A stretch of DNA of 64,000 nt from Parasphingorhabdus marina DSM 22363 (GCF_900128895.1 NZ_FSQW01000002.1:1116001-1180000); one strand, 5' to 3'; shown: positions 46,901 through 56,200, numbered from the stretch's first letter. Numbers and translations: made by a program. Notes: generated by a model from the sequence alone, not told the origin.

Positions 46901-49900
46901 TCGGGCCCAAGGCCGGAACAGGCGGTGATGGAATTGGCGGCGACGTCATATTCAACCTCGACGGAACCACCGCGACCGTCAACGATCTGGATGTCACTTC
47001 GAACGGTTTTGGCGGCGATGGAGGTCGCGGGGAATTCAACAACGGAACCTCGGGTGGCGACGGCGGCGGCAGCTTTGGCGGCAACGCCACGTTCAATGCC
47101 ATTTCAGGCACGCTGACCGTCAATAACACGCTTTCAGTTGAAGCCAATGGCGGTAGTCAGTTCGGCGCCGGCCGGGGTGGGAACGGAGATGGATCAGCCG
47201 GTGGCGATGGCGGTGTGTCTGTTGGCGGCACGGCAATATTCAACCTGGATGGAACCTCGACCATCAATGCTGGAGTAGTTGTGGTCAGCACCGACGCATT
47301 TGGCGGCGGCGGCGGTTTCGGTGACCTCACTTTCGACAATGGCATGCTTGTACCCGCGGGGCCTGGTGGCAGCGGCGGCAACGGCACAGGTGGAGATGCG
47401 ATATTCAACAATAGTACCGGCACAATCAGCTTCAACCAGCTTACGGTCCAATCCATCGGAACCGGGGGTCAGGGCAGAGCCAGTATCGGCTTCACCGTCG
47501 GCGAATCCCCTGACCAGGGCGGTGACGGCGGTGATGGCGCGGGTGGCACCGCAACGATCAATCTCAATCAGGATGAAAACGGTTTTCCAGCTTACTCCGT
47601 TCTGGCAAATGGCATTGGCGGCAATGGCGGCGAAGGCCTGCTCGCGGGCAATGGCGGCGACGCGACCGGCGGGATCGCGTCACTGAATGTCAACAATGTC
47701 TCGGTGCAGCTGGGAGATCCGGTCATTCTGGCGGTTGCAACCGGAGGAAATGGCGGATTTGGTGATGGTATCAACGCCAGCAATGGCGGAAATGGCGGCG
47801 ATGCCTTTGGCGGTTCGGCGCGCCTGGAAGTGACCGGAACGGATGGTTTTGTACCGATCGACAACAGTTTCACGATCAACAGCGATGCGACCGGCGGAAA
47901 TGGCGGTAGCGGCAATGGCAATTTCATCGGCGGGACGGCCGGTGACGGTGGCAATGGCGGAAACGGAACCGGCGGCAGCTCGGAAGTGATTGCCCGTACC
48001 GGCGGTGTTGTCGAATTCACCCCCACACCGACACCCGGGCCATCAACATTCCAGCTTTCGAGCAGCGGTACAGGCGGACGCGGCGGCGATGGTGGTAATG
48101 TCGACATGCTCAGCGGTGGAAGCGCTGGTGATGGCGGCGACGGCGGCGCGGGTACTGGCGGATCGCCGACCTTGCTCGCCCAGGGCGGCACCATCACAAT
48201 GCAGGACATCGATCTGCTCGGCAACGGGGCCGGCGGAACCGGGGGTAGCGGCGGCACGGACTTTACCATGCAACTCGGCCTTGACGGAGCCGGAGGCGAC
48301 GGTGTTGGTGGCAACCCTGTCGTCGAGGTCCAGGAAGGCAGCCCGGGCATCATCACGCTCAGTGACACGTTCATTCAGGCCAATGGTGTCGGCGGCGCGG
48401 GAATCACCATCGGTACCGGCGGCGGTGGCCGCATCGAAGTCACCGATACATCAGTCGACCCAGCCGGGATGATCACCTTCGGGAACCTGACTGCAGAAGC
48501 GTTGACCTCGACACTGGGCGGAACTGGCGGCTTTTTCGTGAGCGGCAATAGTGATGCGATAACGGTGCTGGGCAATCTGACGGTCAATGTCGCCGACAAT
48601 ATTGAATATGCCTTTGACGGCACCGGTCAGATGACTGTTGGCGGCATGGCAATGCTGACCAGTGGCCAGGATATCCTGTTTACCCATGTCAATAACGCGG
48701 TGCCGACCATCTCGCTGGACGTGACGGGCACGTTCCAGGCCACGGCGGCCCGCGATTTCCTGTCCTCGGACAATGCGATTATCCGGGCCGGTTCGGTGCT
48801 GGATATCCGGGCTGAAGGCAATGCAACGGCGCACGATCTGCGGGCAATTGAGCTGATCAATCTGTCCGCCGGTCAAAATGCAGCCCTCAACAATGCCGAA
48901 ACGACCGGCCCGCTGTCGGGATCGCTGAATTTTGACGGCATTTTTGTTGATGCTGGCCTGAGTTTCAACAATCTGGGCATGGAACAGTTCGACCCTGCGT
49001 TCAACGCCAGCGTCACTGGTGACATCAATTCCTTTACCGATGTTCAAATCCGTGCTGGCGGCAATGCCATTGCCGTTGCCGGTACCGATGTCACCGCCAA
49101 TAACCAGCTTCTCGTCCAAACCGGTGACGATATCATTATTGAAAGCGGTGCCAGCCTCGTCTCCGGTGCCAATCCGGCGGCGGCGCCCAATCCGCTGGAC
49201 CCGTTCAATGACGGCTCCAACCTGATTTTGCGCGCTGGCGAGCTGGATCTGCTGCTCACCAGCCCGCGTCTGACGCCGATTGCATCCATTGTCGCGGCCG
49301 GTAACCTGGGAGCGAATGACAGCGCCGTATTGCTGACAGCCAATGCCATTGATGGCCTGGGAGGCACGATCAGCGCCGGTTCGATCAGCGCCGACATCAA
49401 CGACGCACCATCCAACGCCGATATCGCCATGTTTGGGCAGTCGGATGATAACGGCCTGCTCAGCACGCAATGTCTCGAAGGCAATCTGTGCCTCGGCGTT
49501 CTGACCGCGGACAATATCGTTTCCATCGGGCAGGACGGCCTCCCGATACAGGCGATCATTGAAAATGGCGACATCATTGCCAACCGCATACTCGTGAGCA
49601 CCCGCCGCGACATTGTGATGGGCACCAATGGGATACCTTCGCGGTTCATCGGGTCGGATGAAGTGTTCGTGAACAGCACGGAAGGTGATATCGATCTGAT
49701 GGATGCCGAACTCAACAGCGATTTGCTTGGCGTCGATGCCGCCGGCAGTCTGCTGGGAACCGGCTCTCTGATCAGCGACAATGACATTGGTATAACGGTC
49801 GGAGGGGATATCAACGCTGCAGCCATCGATACCGGTGGTGAACTGACCACCGTGGCTGATCGCGGAGGTGCGCCGGAAGGATTCTATTCGGTGCCGGGCA

Positions 49901-51930
49901 GCATGATCGTTGACAGCCTTTCGGTCGGAACTGGTGATGTCAATTATGATGCCGGAGCGGACTTCATCTTTGGCAGCATTTCGGTGCCGGGAACGGACAT
50001 CAACCTGGTGGCGCCACAAACGATCTCGATCGACAGCACATCCGGTGCCGAGAATATCATTCTCGATGGTGGTGAAATCCTGTTGGGCGATATTTCGGCA
50101 AATGATCAGGTTTTCGCAACATCTGCCAGCAATATCGATTTCGGTTCGATCTCGGCGGGTAATGATGTCGACCTTGATGCGGCAGACAATGTATTCGGAT
50201 TTGATCTGGATGCGGGCAGCTTTGTCTCGGTGTCCGGACCCGGCAGCATCGATATCAGCGTCCTGACCGCCGGCGCAGATGTCAGCCTGTTCTCGGATGG
50301 CTCCATCCTCATCGGCGATCTGAATTCGGGTGGTGTTGTCGAGGCCTTTGGTGGTGATATCGATATCACCTCGTCCGGCAGCCTCGAGTTTACCGACGCG
50401 TCTGCCAGCAATGGCGATATCAATATAGTGACCGCTGGTGATCTGTTGATGGACGAAACAGATGCGACGGGAAGTATCTTCCTGCAATCCACCGGCGGTT
50501 CGATAGATCTCGGTACAACTCTCGCCGGTGGAAGTTCGATCGGCGACCCGTTCGGAGCTGGCCTGTTGACCGTGGATGCTGCTGTGAACATTGCGCTGAA
50601 CAGCGAAGCCTACGGACCCGAAGGCCTGTTCCTCACGGCTGGTTCCCTGATCGACATTCAGGGCGAAGCGATTGGTGCAGAAATTTTCACAACCAGCGCC
50701 AACATGAATCTGGAGGGTCTGCTGGGACGGACAGATGCTACCTTCAATATCGAGATCGAGTCTAACGGCACCACCCAGATGGTGCTCGGCGGAGTTACCG
50801 ATCTCGGTGGGTACACGCTGGACAATCTGGAATTCGCCCGGATCGCCTCAGGCGGGGATCTGACCATCTTTGCGGCCGATACAGGACAAACCGGATTTGA
50901 TCTGACGGTCCTGGATCTCGACGCGGTGGTCGCAGACAATGTTTCGGGACCGCAATCGGCCAATATTGGGCTTTCAAACACCTTGAACTTGCTGGCTGAC
51001 CAGTCGATCACCGTTGCGGGACAGCTCAGCCTGACCAACGCCAATAGCGGCACGGGTCTCAACATCGACGCCGGAGCTGATCTCTTCGTTGATGCCCCGC
51101 TTGGCCTTGTGCAAATTCTTGACGCCAATAACGGATATCAGGGACTGATCACGCTGAACGGTGACGATATCTTTGCCGGGACCCAGCAGGCTCGAACAGA
51201 CATTGTCGGTTTAGGCACAGCGGCAATCGACAGCCGTCTCGCCAACAACGACGGACTGAACATCACAGACGGATTAATCCGCGCCAACGAAATTGTGTTC
51301 GAAGCCGGTCGTGCGGCATTTGTACAGAATACCGTCAGCGGCACCGATTTCGACGATCGCCGCGGATTCACGGCACAAATTGTGACAGTCAACGGTCGCA
51401 ACGCCACCGCTCCGATCATCGTGATCAACGGTACGGTGGGTGCCACAACCGGCGTGGATGCGCTGCTTGCTGTAGGCATCGGCAACGGATTTGCACCAGA
51501 CAGCACGATCAACGGCTGCATATTGGCTGATCCTAGCAGTTGTGGACCCACACCGACTCCAACGCCGACCCCCACTCCGACACCGACACCGACACCCACC
51601 CCAACTCCAACACCGACCCCAACTCCGACGCCCGAACCGACGGATGAGGATCCGGTGCAGGATATCATCGAGGAAGAAGTGACCCCGGAGGAAACGAACC
51701 TTAACTCGGATCCGTTTGAATCCAATCTGATTGAACTCAAGGAGAATGAGGAAGTTGTCGAGGATCCGCTGATTGACGAACCGGTCACCGGGGCGGGGAA
51801 TGATGATCTCTGGATAGGCGGCCTGTCCGGCGAGGAAGAAAGCGAAGAAGAGTGTGAAGCCGGGGAAAGTGGCGAAGGCTGCGGAACCGGAACTTCTGGT
51901 TCCGGAGACCAGTCACCCGCTGGCAACTGA
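43987..51930 (+). CDS. giant TpsA-type exoprotein (filamentous haemagglutinin family)
   Basis: The ATG at 43987 has GAGG eight bases before it (43954 is an alternative), giving 2647 residues. The N-terminus is a long signal with a basic extension (about 55 residues, ending ATAPALAQ). A TPS domain follows, in which the usual NPNG motif is replaced by YSPGGILIG (near residue 179). The body is a predicted right-handed beta-helix with Gly-rich repeats near residues 970-1485, then a PT14 linker and an acidic C-terminus. Close Cys pairs occur in QCLEGNLC and GCILADPSSC, and at residues 2623/2632 near the end. It is probably a surface fibre or adhesin exported by the adjacent TpsB. Confidence 0.88.
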   Translation: MTKATNVHPTDDARSQKAGRSNAAGFARRFSSSWKLKLLAGGSLSAAACLMATAPALAQAIAPRNNPNQAFQALDTFVLGTGNVSVSTDVDTVTINSAQTVINWSPLDNADINANPDLINLLPDGTSLIFEGPVGGYTVLNRIVPTANLMGQFRGVAISGDVQSRLGVGGATGGDVWFYSPGGILIGGTAAFDVGSLILTTNDIDTTGGLFGSNGEIRFRGAADSLSAVTIQENVDITADNSGSYLALVAPRVTQGGEIRVNGSAAYVAAEQADLTINNGLFDIAITVGTADSVGVEHTETGITTGPSAAPIADDMGTPGINEANRDAQAIYLVAVPKNDAITMLVGGDIGYEPATTAGVVNGEVILSAGYNVSVGGTEQSAQVILADDPVSAFPTNIEFTGGDIRADLTAIAADTIDALIDGSTALTIGSEVQFQDYDARFIAGDRVDVGAANGGALRVRGNLDIQAGDNETGGTINILAEDNPFDADAIGELIVNGSFTTDASGIGISEPLIAGNGDDATGGTINIAVSDGAELTVDGSAEFIADARGGIRSDMAGSSTGGDISLTLTGATGQMNFNGGLTLSASGLNNTSDAAIGNSGTGGTLLLDLQDGQFSASDIILDFTGNGIEGGSSTQQSNDGFGGDLTINVSGGTHNIRSIFANGGGISGTSRDAIGDDVDGRATGGSAAFNVSGGDVTITNRLFLGVNTSGDTAPGDSANIDLNVTNSANLQIQGDLELNTQSSGGLPTSSTFAGDVNITVDNASFSFDSLDIRADGAPDLFEFNERGRDFTAGDVTIISRNGGTFSGGFGVISASASGNTGTVGDGTGGNVLLNANNGAISFSSSLFVNANGQGATGTREDGSVSSGTGGSATFRVEGAAGSMSFNNIFTSSDGSIFFDVESGIEDFDGDGGNGIGGTTTFDLLGGTFNANRVTVGADGFGGPGGDTQGDDMAPVPDFLVVAPVPQMALNVGPKAGTGGDGIGGDVIFNLDGTTATVNDLDVTSNGFGGDGGRGEFNNGTSGGDGGGSFGGNATFNAISGTLTVNNTLSVEANGGSQFGAGRGGNGDGSAGGDGGVSVGGTAIFNLDGTSTINAGVVVVSTDAFGGGGGFGDLTFDNGMLVPAGPGGSGGNGTGGDAIFNNSTGTISFNQLTVQSIGTGGQGRASIGFTVGESPDQGGDGGDGAGGTATINLNQDENGFPAYSVLANGIGGNGGEGLLAGNGGDATGGIASLNVNNVSVQLGDPVILAVATGGNGGFGDGINASNGGNGGDAFGGSARLEVTGTDGFVPIDNSFTINSDATGGNGGSGNGNFIGGTAGDGGNGGNGTGGSSEVIARTGGVVEFTPTPTPGPSTFQLSSSGTGGRGGDGGNVDMLSGGSAGDGGDGGAGTGGSPTLLAQGGTITMQDIDLLGNGAGGTGGSGGTDFTMQLGLDGAGGDGVGGNPVVEVQEGSPGIITLSDTFIQANGVGGAGITIGTGGGGRIEVTDTSVDPAGMITFGNLTAEALTSTLGGTGGFFVSGNSDAITVLGNLTVNVADNIEYAFDGTGQMTVGGMAMLTSGQDILFTHVNNAVPTISLDVTGTFQATAARDFLSSDNAIIRAGSVLDIRAEGNATAHDLRAIELINLSAGQNAALNNAETTGPLSGSLNFDGIFVDAGLSFNNLGMEQFDPAFNASVTGDINSFTDVQIRAGGNAIAVAGTDVTANNQLLVQTGDDIIIESGASLVSGANPAAAPNPLDPFNDGSNLILRAGELDLLLTSPRLTPIASIVAAGNLGANDSAVLLTANAIDGLGGTISAGSISADINDAPSNADIAMFGQSDDNGLLSTQCLEGNLCLGVLTADNIVSIGQDGLPIQAIIENGDIIANRILVSTRRDIVMGTNGIPSRFIGSDEVFVNSTEGDIDLMDAELNSDLLGVDAAGSLLGTGSLISDNDIGITVGGDINAAAIDTGGELTTVADRGGAPEGFYSVPGSMIVDSLSVGTGDVNYDAGADFIFGSISVPGTDINLVAPQTISIDSTSGAENIILDGGEILLGDISANDQVFATSASNIDFGSISAGNDVDLDAADNVFGFDLDAGSFVSVSGPGSIDISVLTAGADVSLFSDGSILIGDLNSGGVVEAFGGDIDITSSGSLEFTDASASNGDINIVTAGDLLMDETDATGSIFLQSTGGSIDLGTTLAGGSSIGDPFGAGLLTVDAAVNIALNSEAYGPEGLFLTAGSLIDIQGEAIGAEIFTTSANMNLEGLLGRTDATFNIEIESNGTTQMVLGGVTDLGGYTLDNLEFARIASGGDLTIFAADTGQTGFDLTVLDLDAVVADNVSGPQSANIGLSNTLNLLADQSITVAGQLSLTNANSGTGLNIDAGADLFVDAPLGLVQILDANNGYQGLITLNGDDIFAGTQQARTDIVGLGTAAIDSRLANNDGLNITDGLIRANEIVFEAGRAAFVQNTVSGTDFDDRRGFTAQIVTVNGRNATAPIIVINGTVGATTGVDALLAVGIGNGFAPDSTINGCILADPSSCGPTPTPTPTPTPTPTPTPTPTPTPTPTPTPEPTDEDPVQDIIEEEVTPEETNLNSDPFESNLIELKENEEVVEDPLIDEPVTGAGNDDLWIGGLSGEEESEEECEAGESGEGCGTGTSGSGDQSPAGN
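46900..48440 (+). repeat. Gly-rich repeat region inside tpsA
   Basis: Codons for GG(D/N)GG(N/D)G-type runs recur every few dozen residues between FN-rich strands (for example GGNGGDAFGG, GGDGGNGTGG). The array is degenerate, not exact, and lies in frame. It would form glycine loops on a beta-helix. It also causes long antisense open frames that are not genes. Confidence 0.75.
51547..51630 (+). repeat. 14-unit Pro-Thr repeat in tpsA
   Basis: Fourteen consecutive Pro-Thr pairs use mixed codons (CCC/CCG/CCA with ACA/ACT/ACG/ACC), so the repeat is likely kept at protein level rather than being a fresh slippage product. It makes a stiff linker between the beta-helix and the acidic tail. Confidence 0.85.
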
Positions 51931-51975
51931 ATTGACAGGTTGACCTTTTGCCGCGGAAGCCCTTAGGCGGTGGGC

Positions 51976-53439
51976 ATGAGTGAATACCCTGCCCATCCGC
52001 TGCGCCTGTTCAACAGCCTGACACGCCAACTGGAAGAATTTGTGCCGGTTCATGATGGCGAAGCGCGCATCTATACCTGTGGTCCGACAGTCTACAACTA
52101 CCAGCATATCGGCAATATGCGGGCCTATATCTTTGCCGACCTGCTGGGCCGGACAATGAGCTGGAAGGGTCTGAAGCTCACACATATCATCAACATCACC
52201 GATGTCGGGCATCTCACGTCCGATGCCGACGCCGGCGACGACAAGATGGAAAAGGCTGCGGCGGCATCCGGCAAGACCGCCTGGGATATCGCCAGATATT
52301 ATACCGACGCCTACTGGGCCGACATCGACCGGCTGAACATCCGGCAACCCGCCAAATGGACGATCGCCACGGATCATGTGGAAGAAATGATCGAATTTGC
52401 AAAAGGTATTGCCGACAAGCATTGCTACGAATGCGAAACGGGGCTCTATTTCGATACCACCACCGTTCCGGATTATGGCCGCCTCGCCGGTGCAAGAAGC
52501 GATGACATCGAAGGGCGGATTGACGAAGTCGAAGGCAAACGTCACCCGCAGGATTTTGCGATCTGGCGCAAGACGCCCCCCGGAGAGAACCGGCAAATGG
52601 AGTGGGACAGCCCGTGGGGCAAGGGTGCGCCCGGCTGGCATCTGGAATGTTCACAGATGAGCATGAAATATCTCGGCAACCGGTTTGACATTCATACCGG
52701 CGGCATTGACCACCGCGAAATCCATCACCCAAATGAAATTGCCCAGAACCAGGCGCACAACTGCTCGGAGCATTCAGGCGCCAACATCTGGATGCACAAC
52801 AACTTTCTGATCGACCGCGCAGGCAAGATGTCGAAATCTTCGGGCGATTTCCTGCGGCTGCAGGTGCTGGTCGACCGCGGTATTCACCCCCTCGCCTATC
52901 GACTGATGTGTCTGCAGGCGCATTATCGCAGCGAGCTGGAATTCACCTGGGATAATCTCGTGGCAGCCCTCACCCGGCTCAAGCGGATTGTCATGGGCGT
53001 TGAAAATCTGCGCCAACGCGCCGCTGATATGGATCCCGCCAAAGCCGGTGACCGCGAACATCCGAAGGTCACCGAATTGCGAGACCAGCTGGATGCGGCG
53101 ATGAGCGATGACCTGAATAGTCCTAAGGCCATCCCCTTGCTCGAAGAGCTGCTCTCGCTGAAGAAAGTCAACGCGTCTCAGCGGTTGAATCTGCTGGCAG
53201 ACATGGATGCCGTTCTGGGCCTCGATCTGGAAAAGATCCAGCGCGCCGATTTGCGCGTGCGGCCCGCGAACGCCCCAATCGAAGAAACAGATATCGAAGC
53301 CGCTCTGGATCGCCGGCAGCAGGCAAAGTCAGACAAGGATTTCGCTGCAGCCGATGCGGTCCGGGATGAACTGACGGAACAGGGAGTGGAGCTGATGGAT
53401 GGTGATCCCTTACGCTGGGAATGGAGAATAGTGATATGA
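51976..53439 (+). CDS. cysS: cysteine-tRNA ligase
   Basis: The ATG at 51976 (GTG 51970 is an alternative) gives 487 residues. The HIGH-like motif is TVYNYQHIGNMRAY, the KMSKS motif is KMSKSSGDF, and the zinc-site segment TCGPTVYN and ECSQMSMKYLG plus HHPNEIAQNQAH are present. It charges tRNA-Cys. It is 46 bases after tpsA, probably read from its own promoter or by read-through, and it overlaps the next gene by 4 bases (ATGA). Confidence 0.96.
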   Translation: MSEYPAHPLRLFNSLTRQLEEFVPVHDGEARIYTCGPTVYNYQHIGNMRAYIFADLLGRTMSWKGLKLTHIINITDVGHLTSDADAGDDKMEKAAAASGKTAWDIARYYTDAYWADIDRLNIRQPAKWTIATDHVEEMIEFAKGIADKHCYECETGLYFDTTTVPDYGRLAGARSDDIEGRIDEVEGKRHPQDFAIWRKTPPGENRQMEWDSPWGKGAPGWHLECSQMSMKYLGNRFDIHTGGIDHREIHHPNEIAQNQAHNCSEHSGANIWMHNNFLIDRAGKMSKSSGDFLRLQVLVDRGIHPLAYRLMCLQAHYRSELEFTWDNLVAALTRLKRIVMGVENLRQRAADMDPAKAGDREHPKVTELRDQLDAAMSDDLNSPKAIPLLEELLSLKKVNASQRLNLLADMDAVLGLDLEKIQRADLRVRPANAPIEETDIEAALDRRQQAKSDKDFAAADAVRDELTEQGVELMDGDPLRWEWRIVI

Positions 53440-54383
53440 CGAAACCGATCGCCGCAATGGCTTCCCTTGTCCGTCCTCTGGTGGAACCGCATTGCGGAGA
53501 CCTCGACGTCACATGGTTTACCAGTACGGAAGAAGCGCTGGAAATCGCGCCACATGCCGAAATCGGCTGGTTCGACATGTATGACAAGGAAAAGATGGCG
53601 TCGATTATCGCGGCGGCAACCAGCCTCAAATGGCTCAACAGCATCTATGCCGGTGTGGAACATTTTCCGCTCGAGCAGCTGAAGTCGCAGGGCACGATCC
53701 TGACCAACGGCGCCGGTTTGAACAGCGCCCCGATTGCGGAATTCGCCGTCATGATGATGCTGTCGGCCGCAAAACGGATGGATGTTCTTGTCGACAATCA
53801 GCGGGACCATGTCTGGCTGGAAACGCCGCCGGGCACGACCGAAATCGACGACAGCAAGGCACTGATCATCGGCTATGGTGGCATCGGCCAGCAGATCGCG
53901 AAGAAGCTGGCAGGCTTTGATGTCGAGGTGACCGCCGTCCGGCGAACAGCAACCGATGATCCGCTGGTGATCGGACTGGATGACTGGCGGGCTCGCCTGG
54001 GCGAATTTGACTGGGTCTTTGTGTCGGCCCCGGCAACCGACGAAACCCGGCATCTGCTGGGGGTCGAGGAGTTTGCCGCGATGAAGGATTCGGCCTGGCT
54101 CATCAATGTCGCGCGGGGTTCGCTGATCGATCAGGAGGCTTTGCTCGAAGCCCTGAACAGCAAGTCCATCGGCGGCGCAGCGCTTGATGTGACTGACCCC
54201 GAACCGCTGCCCAAGGATCATCCTCTATGGGACGCGCCCAATTGCATGATCACCATGCATTTGTCCGGTCAGGCCCAGACCCGGATGTTTCAGCGTGCCG
54301 CGGCCCGCTTTGTCGAGAACCTGAAACGCTATCAGTCCGGCGAAGAAATGATCGCCGTGGCCGATCCGGACCGCGGTTACTAG
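53436..54383 (+). CDS. D-2-hydroxyacid dehydrogenase
   Basis: The start at 53436 overlaps the cysS stop as ATGA and gives 315 residues; an in-frame ATG at 53421 is less likely. The NAD fold has IIGYGGIGQQIAKKL near residue 145, the Arg of NVARGSLIDQ and the Glu of DVTDPEPLP are present, and the catalytic His is in MHLSGQ. It would reduce or oxidise a 2-keto/2-hydroxy acid such as glyoxylate or hydroxypyruvate. Exact substrate unknown. Confidence 0.9.
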   Translation: MTKPIAAMASLVRPLVEPHCGDLDVTWFTSTEEALEIAPHAEIGWFDMYDKEKMASIIAAATSLKWLNSIYAGVEHFPLEQLKSQGTILTNGAGLNSAPIAEFAVMMMLSAAKRMDVLVDNQRDHVWLETPPGTTEIDDSKALIIGYGGIGQQIAKKLAGFDVEVTAVRRTATDDPLVIGLDDWRARLGEFDWVFVSAPATDETRHLLGVEEFAAMKDSAWLINVARGSLIDQEALLEALNSKSIGGAALDVTDPEPLPKDHPLWDAPNCMITMHLSGQAQTRMFQRAAARFVENLKRYQSGEEMIAVADPDRGY

Positions 54384-54524
54384 ACGGCCGGGATATTTTT
54401 CGATTGAGGCGTGACTCGCACTCAAATTTGACTTATCAACCAACAGCATAGGGGTAGGGCTGAGTCTTTTTCTGGAGGGGAAGAAGGCTTTTTCCGGGGT
54501 CGTTACCGTTCACTCGAACCCAGA

Positions 54525-54541
54525 CTGATCATGAGGATCAG
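54525..54541 (+). promoter_or_regulatory. leader hairpin CTGATC-ATGAG-GATCAG before the ThDP-enzyme gene
   Basis: A 6-base perfect stem ends at the edge of the GGGAAGGA ribosome site, 12 bases before the ATG. A second hairpin with the same arms precedes the cytochrome gene at 57875. Together they may be a shared mRNA control element. Confidence 0.4.
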
Positions 54542-54553
54542 GGAAGGACCCAC

Positions 54554-56200
54554 ATGACCAAAGCATCCGATCTGTTCGTAGAATGTCTCGAAAATGAAGG
54601 CGTGGAATATCTCTTCGGCGTTCCCGGCGAAGAAAATCTCGACATGCTCGACAGCCTGTCGCGCTCCAAAAAGATCAAGCTGATCCTGACACGCCACGAA
54701 CAGGGTGCCGGTTTCATGGCCGCCACCTATGGCCGGCATACCGGAAAGACGGGCGTCTGCATGGCGACACTCGGACCCGGCGCTACCAATCTGGTCACTG
54801 CAGCCGCCTATGCCCAGCTTGGCGGCATGCCGATCCTGATGGTCACGGGTCAGAAGCCGATCAAGAAATCCAAACAGGGCCGCTTCCAGATTCTCGACGT
54901 CGTCGACATGATGGGACCGATCACGAAATTTACCCACCAGCTGGCCGGCGGTGACAATATTCCGAGCCGGGTGCGCGAAGCCTTCCGCCTCGCCGAGGAA
55001 GAGAAGCCAGGTGCGACCCATATCGAATTCCCCGAAGATGTGGCCGATGAGCAAACCAACTCTCGTCCGATCACGCCCAGCACAACACGGCGCCCCACGG
55101 CCGAAGAAAAGGCTGTCCGCGCCGCCACAAAGAAGATTGAGGCGGCCAAATCCCCGATCCTGGTGATCGGTGGCGGCGCCAACAGGACCGTAACGGGCCG
55201 GATGCTGACGCAGTTTATTGAGAAAACCGGCATCCCCTTTGTCACCACCCAGCTCGGCAAAGGCGTTGTCGACGAAACCCGCCCCGAGTTCATGGGCTGT
55301 GCTGCGCTGTCCGCGGGCGATTTTGTCCACCGGGCGATTGAATCAGCTGACGTGATCATCAATGTCGGTCATGACGTGATCGAAAAACCGCCGTTTTTCA
55401 TGAAGGACGGCGGCACCGACGTGATTCACGTGTCGATGAACAATGCCGAGGTCGATCCGGTCTACTTCCCCCAGATCGAAGTGATCGGTGATATCGGAAA
55501 CGCCATCTGGCAGATGAAGGAAGATATTGTCCCGTCCGGCAGCTGGAGCTGGGACAAGATGTATGAGGCCCGCAAAGCGGAAGTCGAACATACGGCCAGC
55601 CTCGACAACGATATGCGCCATCCGATCTATCCGCCACATATGGTCAAGGTCGTCCGCGATGCGATGCCGGCGGACGGGATTATCTGCCTCGACAATGGCG
55701 TGTATAAAATCTGGTTCGCCCGCAATTACAACGCGCGGCAGCAGAATACGGTACTTCTCGACAACGCGCTCGCGACCATGGGGGCCGGCCTGCCCTCGGC
55801 AATGGCGTCGGCGATGGTCTATCCCGACCGCAAGGTCATGGCGATCTGCGGCGATGGCGGCTTCATGATGAACAGCCAGGAAATGGAGACCGCGGTCCGT
55901 CTGAAGCTCAACATCACGGTGTTGATCCTCAATGACAGCAGCTATGGCATGATCCGCTGGAAGCAGGCGAATATGGGCTTCGAGGACTGGGGTCTGACCT
56001 ATGACAACCCGGACTTCGTCAAATATGCCGAAAGCTACGGTGCCAACGGCTATCGTATCACCAGCGCCAAGCATCTGCAGGAAACGATCGACCATTGTCT
56101 CGGCACGGAAGGCGTGCACCTGATCGATTGCCCGGTCGATTATTCCGACAATGATCGTATTCTCAATCATGAAATCCAGGACCTCAGCTCCAAGGTCTGA
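54554..56200 (+). CDS. acetolactate synthase-like ThDP enzyme, large subunit
   Basis: This 548-residue protein has the three-domain ThDP layout: catalytic Glu in LTRHEQGAGFMAATYG near residue 50, and the ThDP-binding motif GDGGFMMNSQ followed by LILNDSSYGM about 27 residues later. It resembles acetolactate synthase large subunits, which join two pyruvates or a pyruvate and 2-ketobutyrate. No small regulatory subunit is adjacent, and the partner gene is an aldehyde dehydrogenase 11 bases later, so a catabolic carboligase or decarboxylase role is also possible. SD GGGAAGGA precedes the start. Confidence 0.85.
   Translation: MTKASDLFVECLENEGVEYLFGVPGEENLDMLDSLSRSKKIKLILTRHEQGAGFMAATYGRHTGKTGVCMATLGPGATNLVTAAAYAQLGGMPILMVTGQKPIKKSKQGRFQILDVVDMMGPITKFTHQLAGGDNIPSRVREAFRLAEEEKPGATHIEFPEDVADEQTNSRPITPSTTRRPTAEEKAVRAATKKIEAAKSPILVIGGGANRTVTGRMLTQFIEKTGIPFVTTQLGKGVVDETRPEFMGCAALSAGDFVHRAIESADVIINVGHDVIEKPPFFMKDGGTDVIHVSMNNAEVDPVYFPQIEVIGDIGNAIWQMKEDIVPSGSWSWDKMYEARKAEVEHTASLDNDMRHPIYPPHMVKVVRDAMPADGIICLDNGVYKIWFARNYNARQQNTVLLDNALATMGAGLPSAMASAMVYPDRKVMAICGDGGFMMNSQEMETAVRLKLNITVLILNDSSYGMIRWKQANMGFEDWGLTYDNPDFVKYAESYGANGYRITSAKHLQETIDHCLGTEGVHLIDCPVDYSDNDRILNHEIQDLSSKV

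Noticed and set aside
47592-48374. Pro/Ser-rich 260-residue minus-strand frame
   Set aside because: It is the reverse reading of the GGNGG codons, not a proline-rich protein.
46900-48440. possible CRISPR or tandem DNA repeat array
   Set aside because: The repeats are degenerate at DNA level, in frame, and encode Gly-rich protein; there are no constant repeats with unique spacers.
48451-50487. 678-residue minus-strand open frame inside tpsA
   Set aside because: It arises from the repetitive Gly/Asn/Asp codons of the exoprotein gene read in reverse and shows low-complexity composition with no domain.
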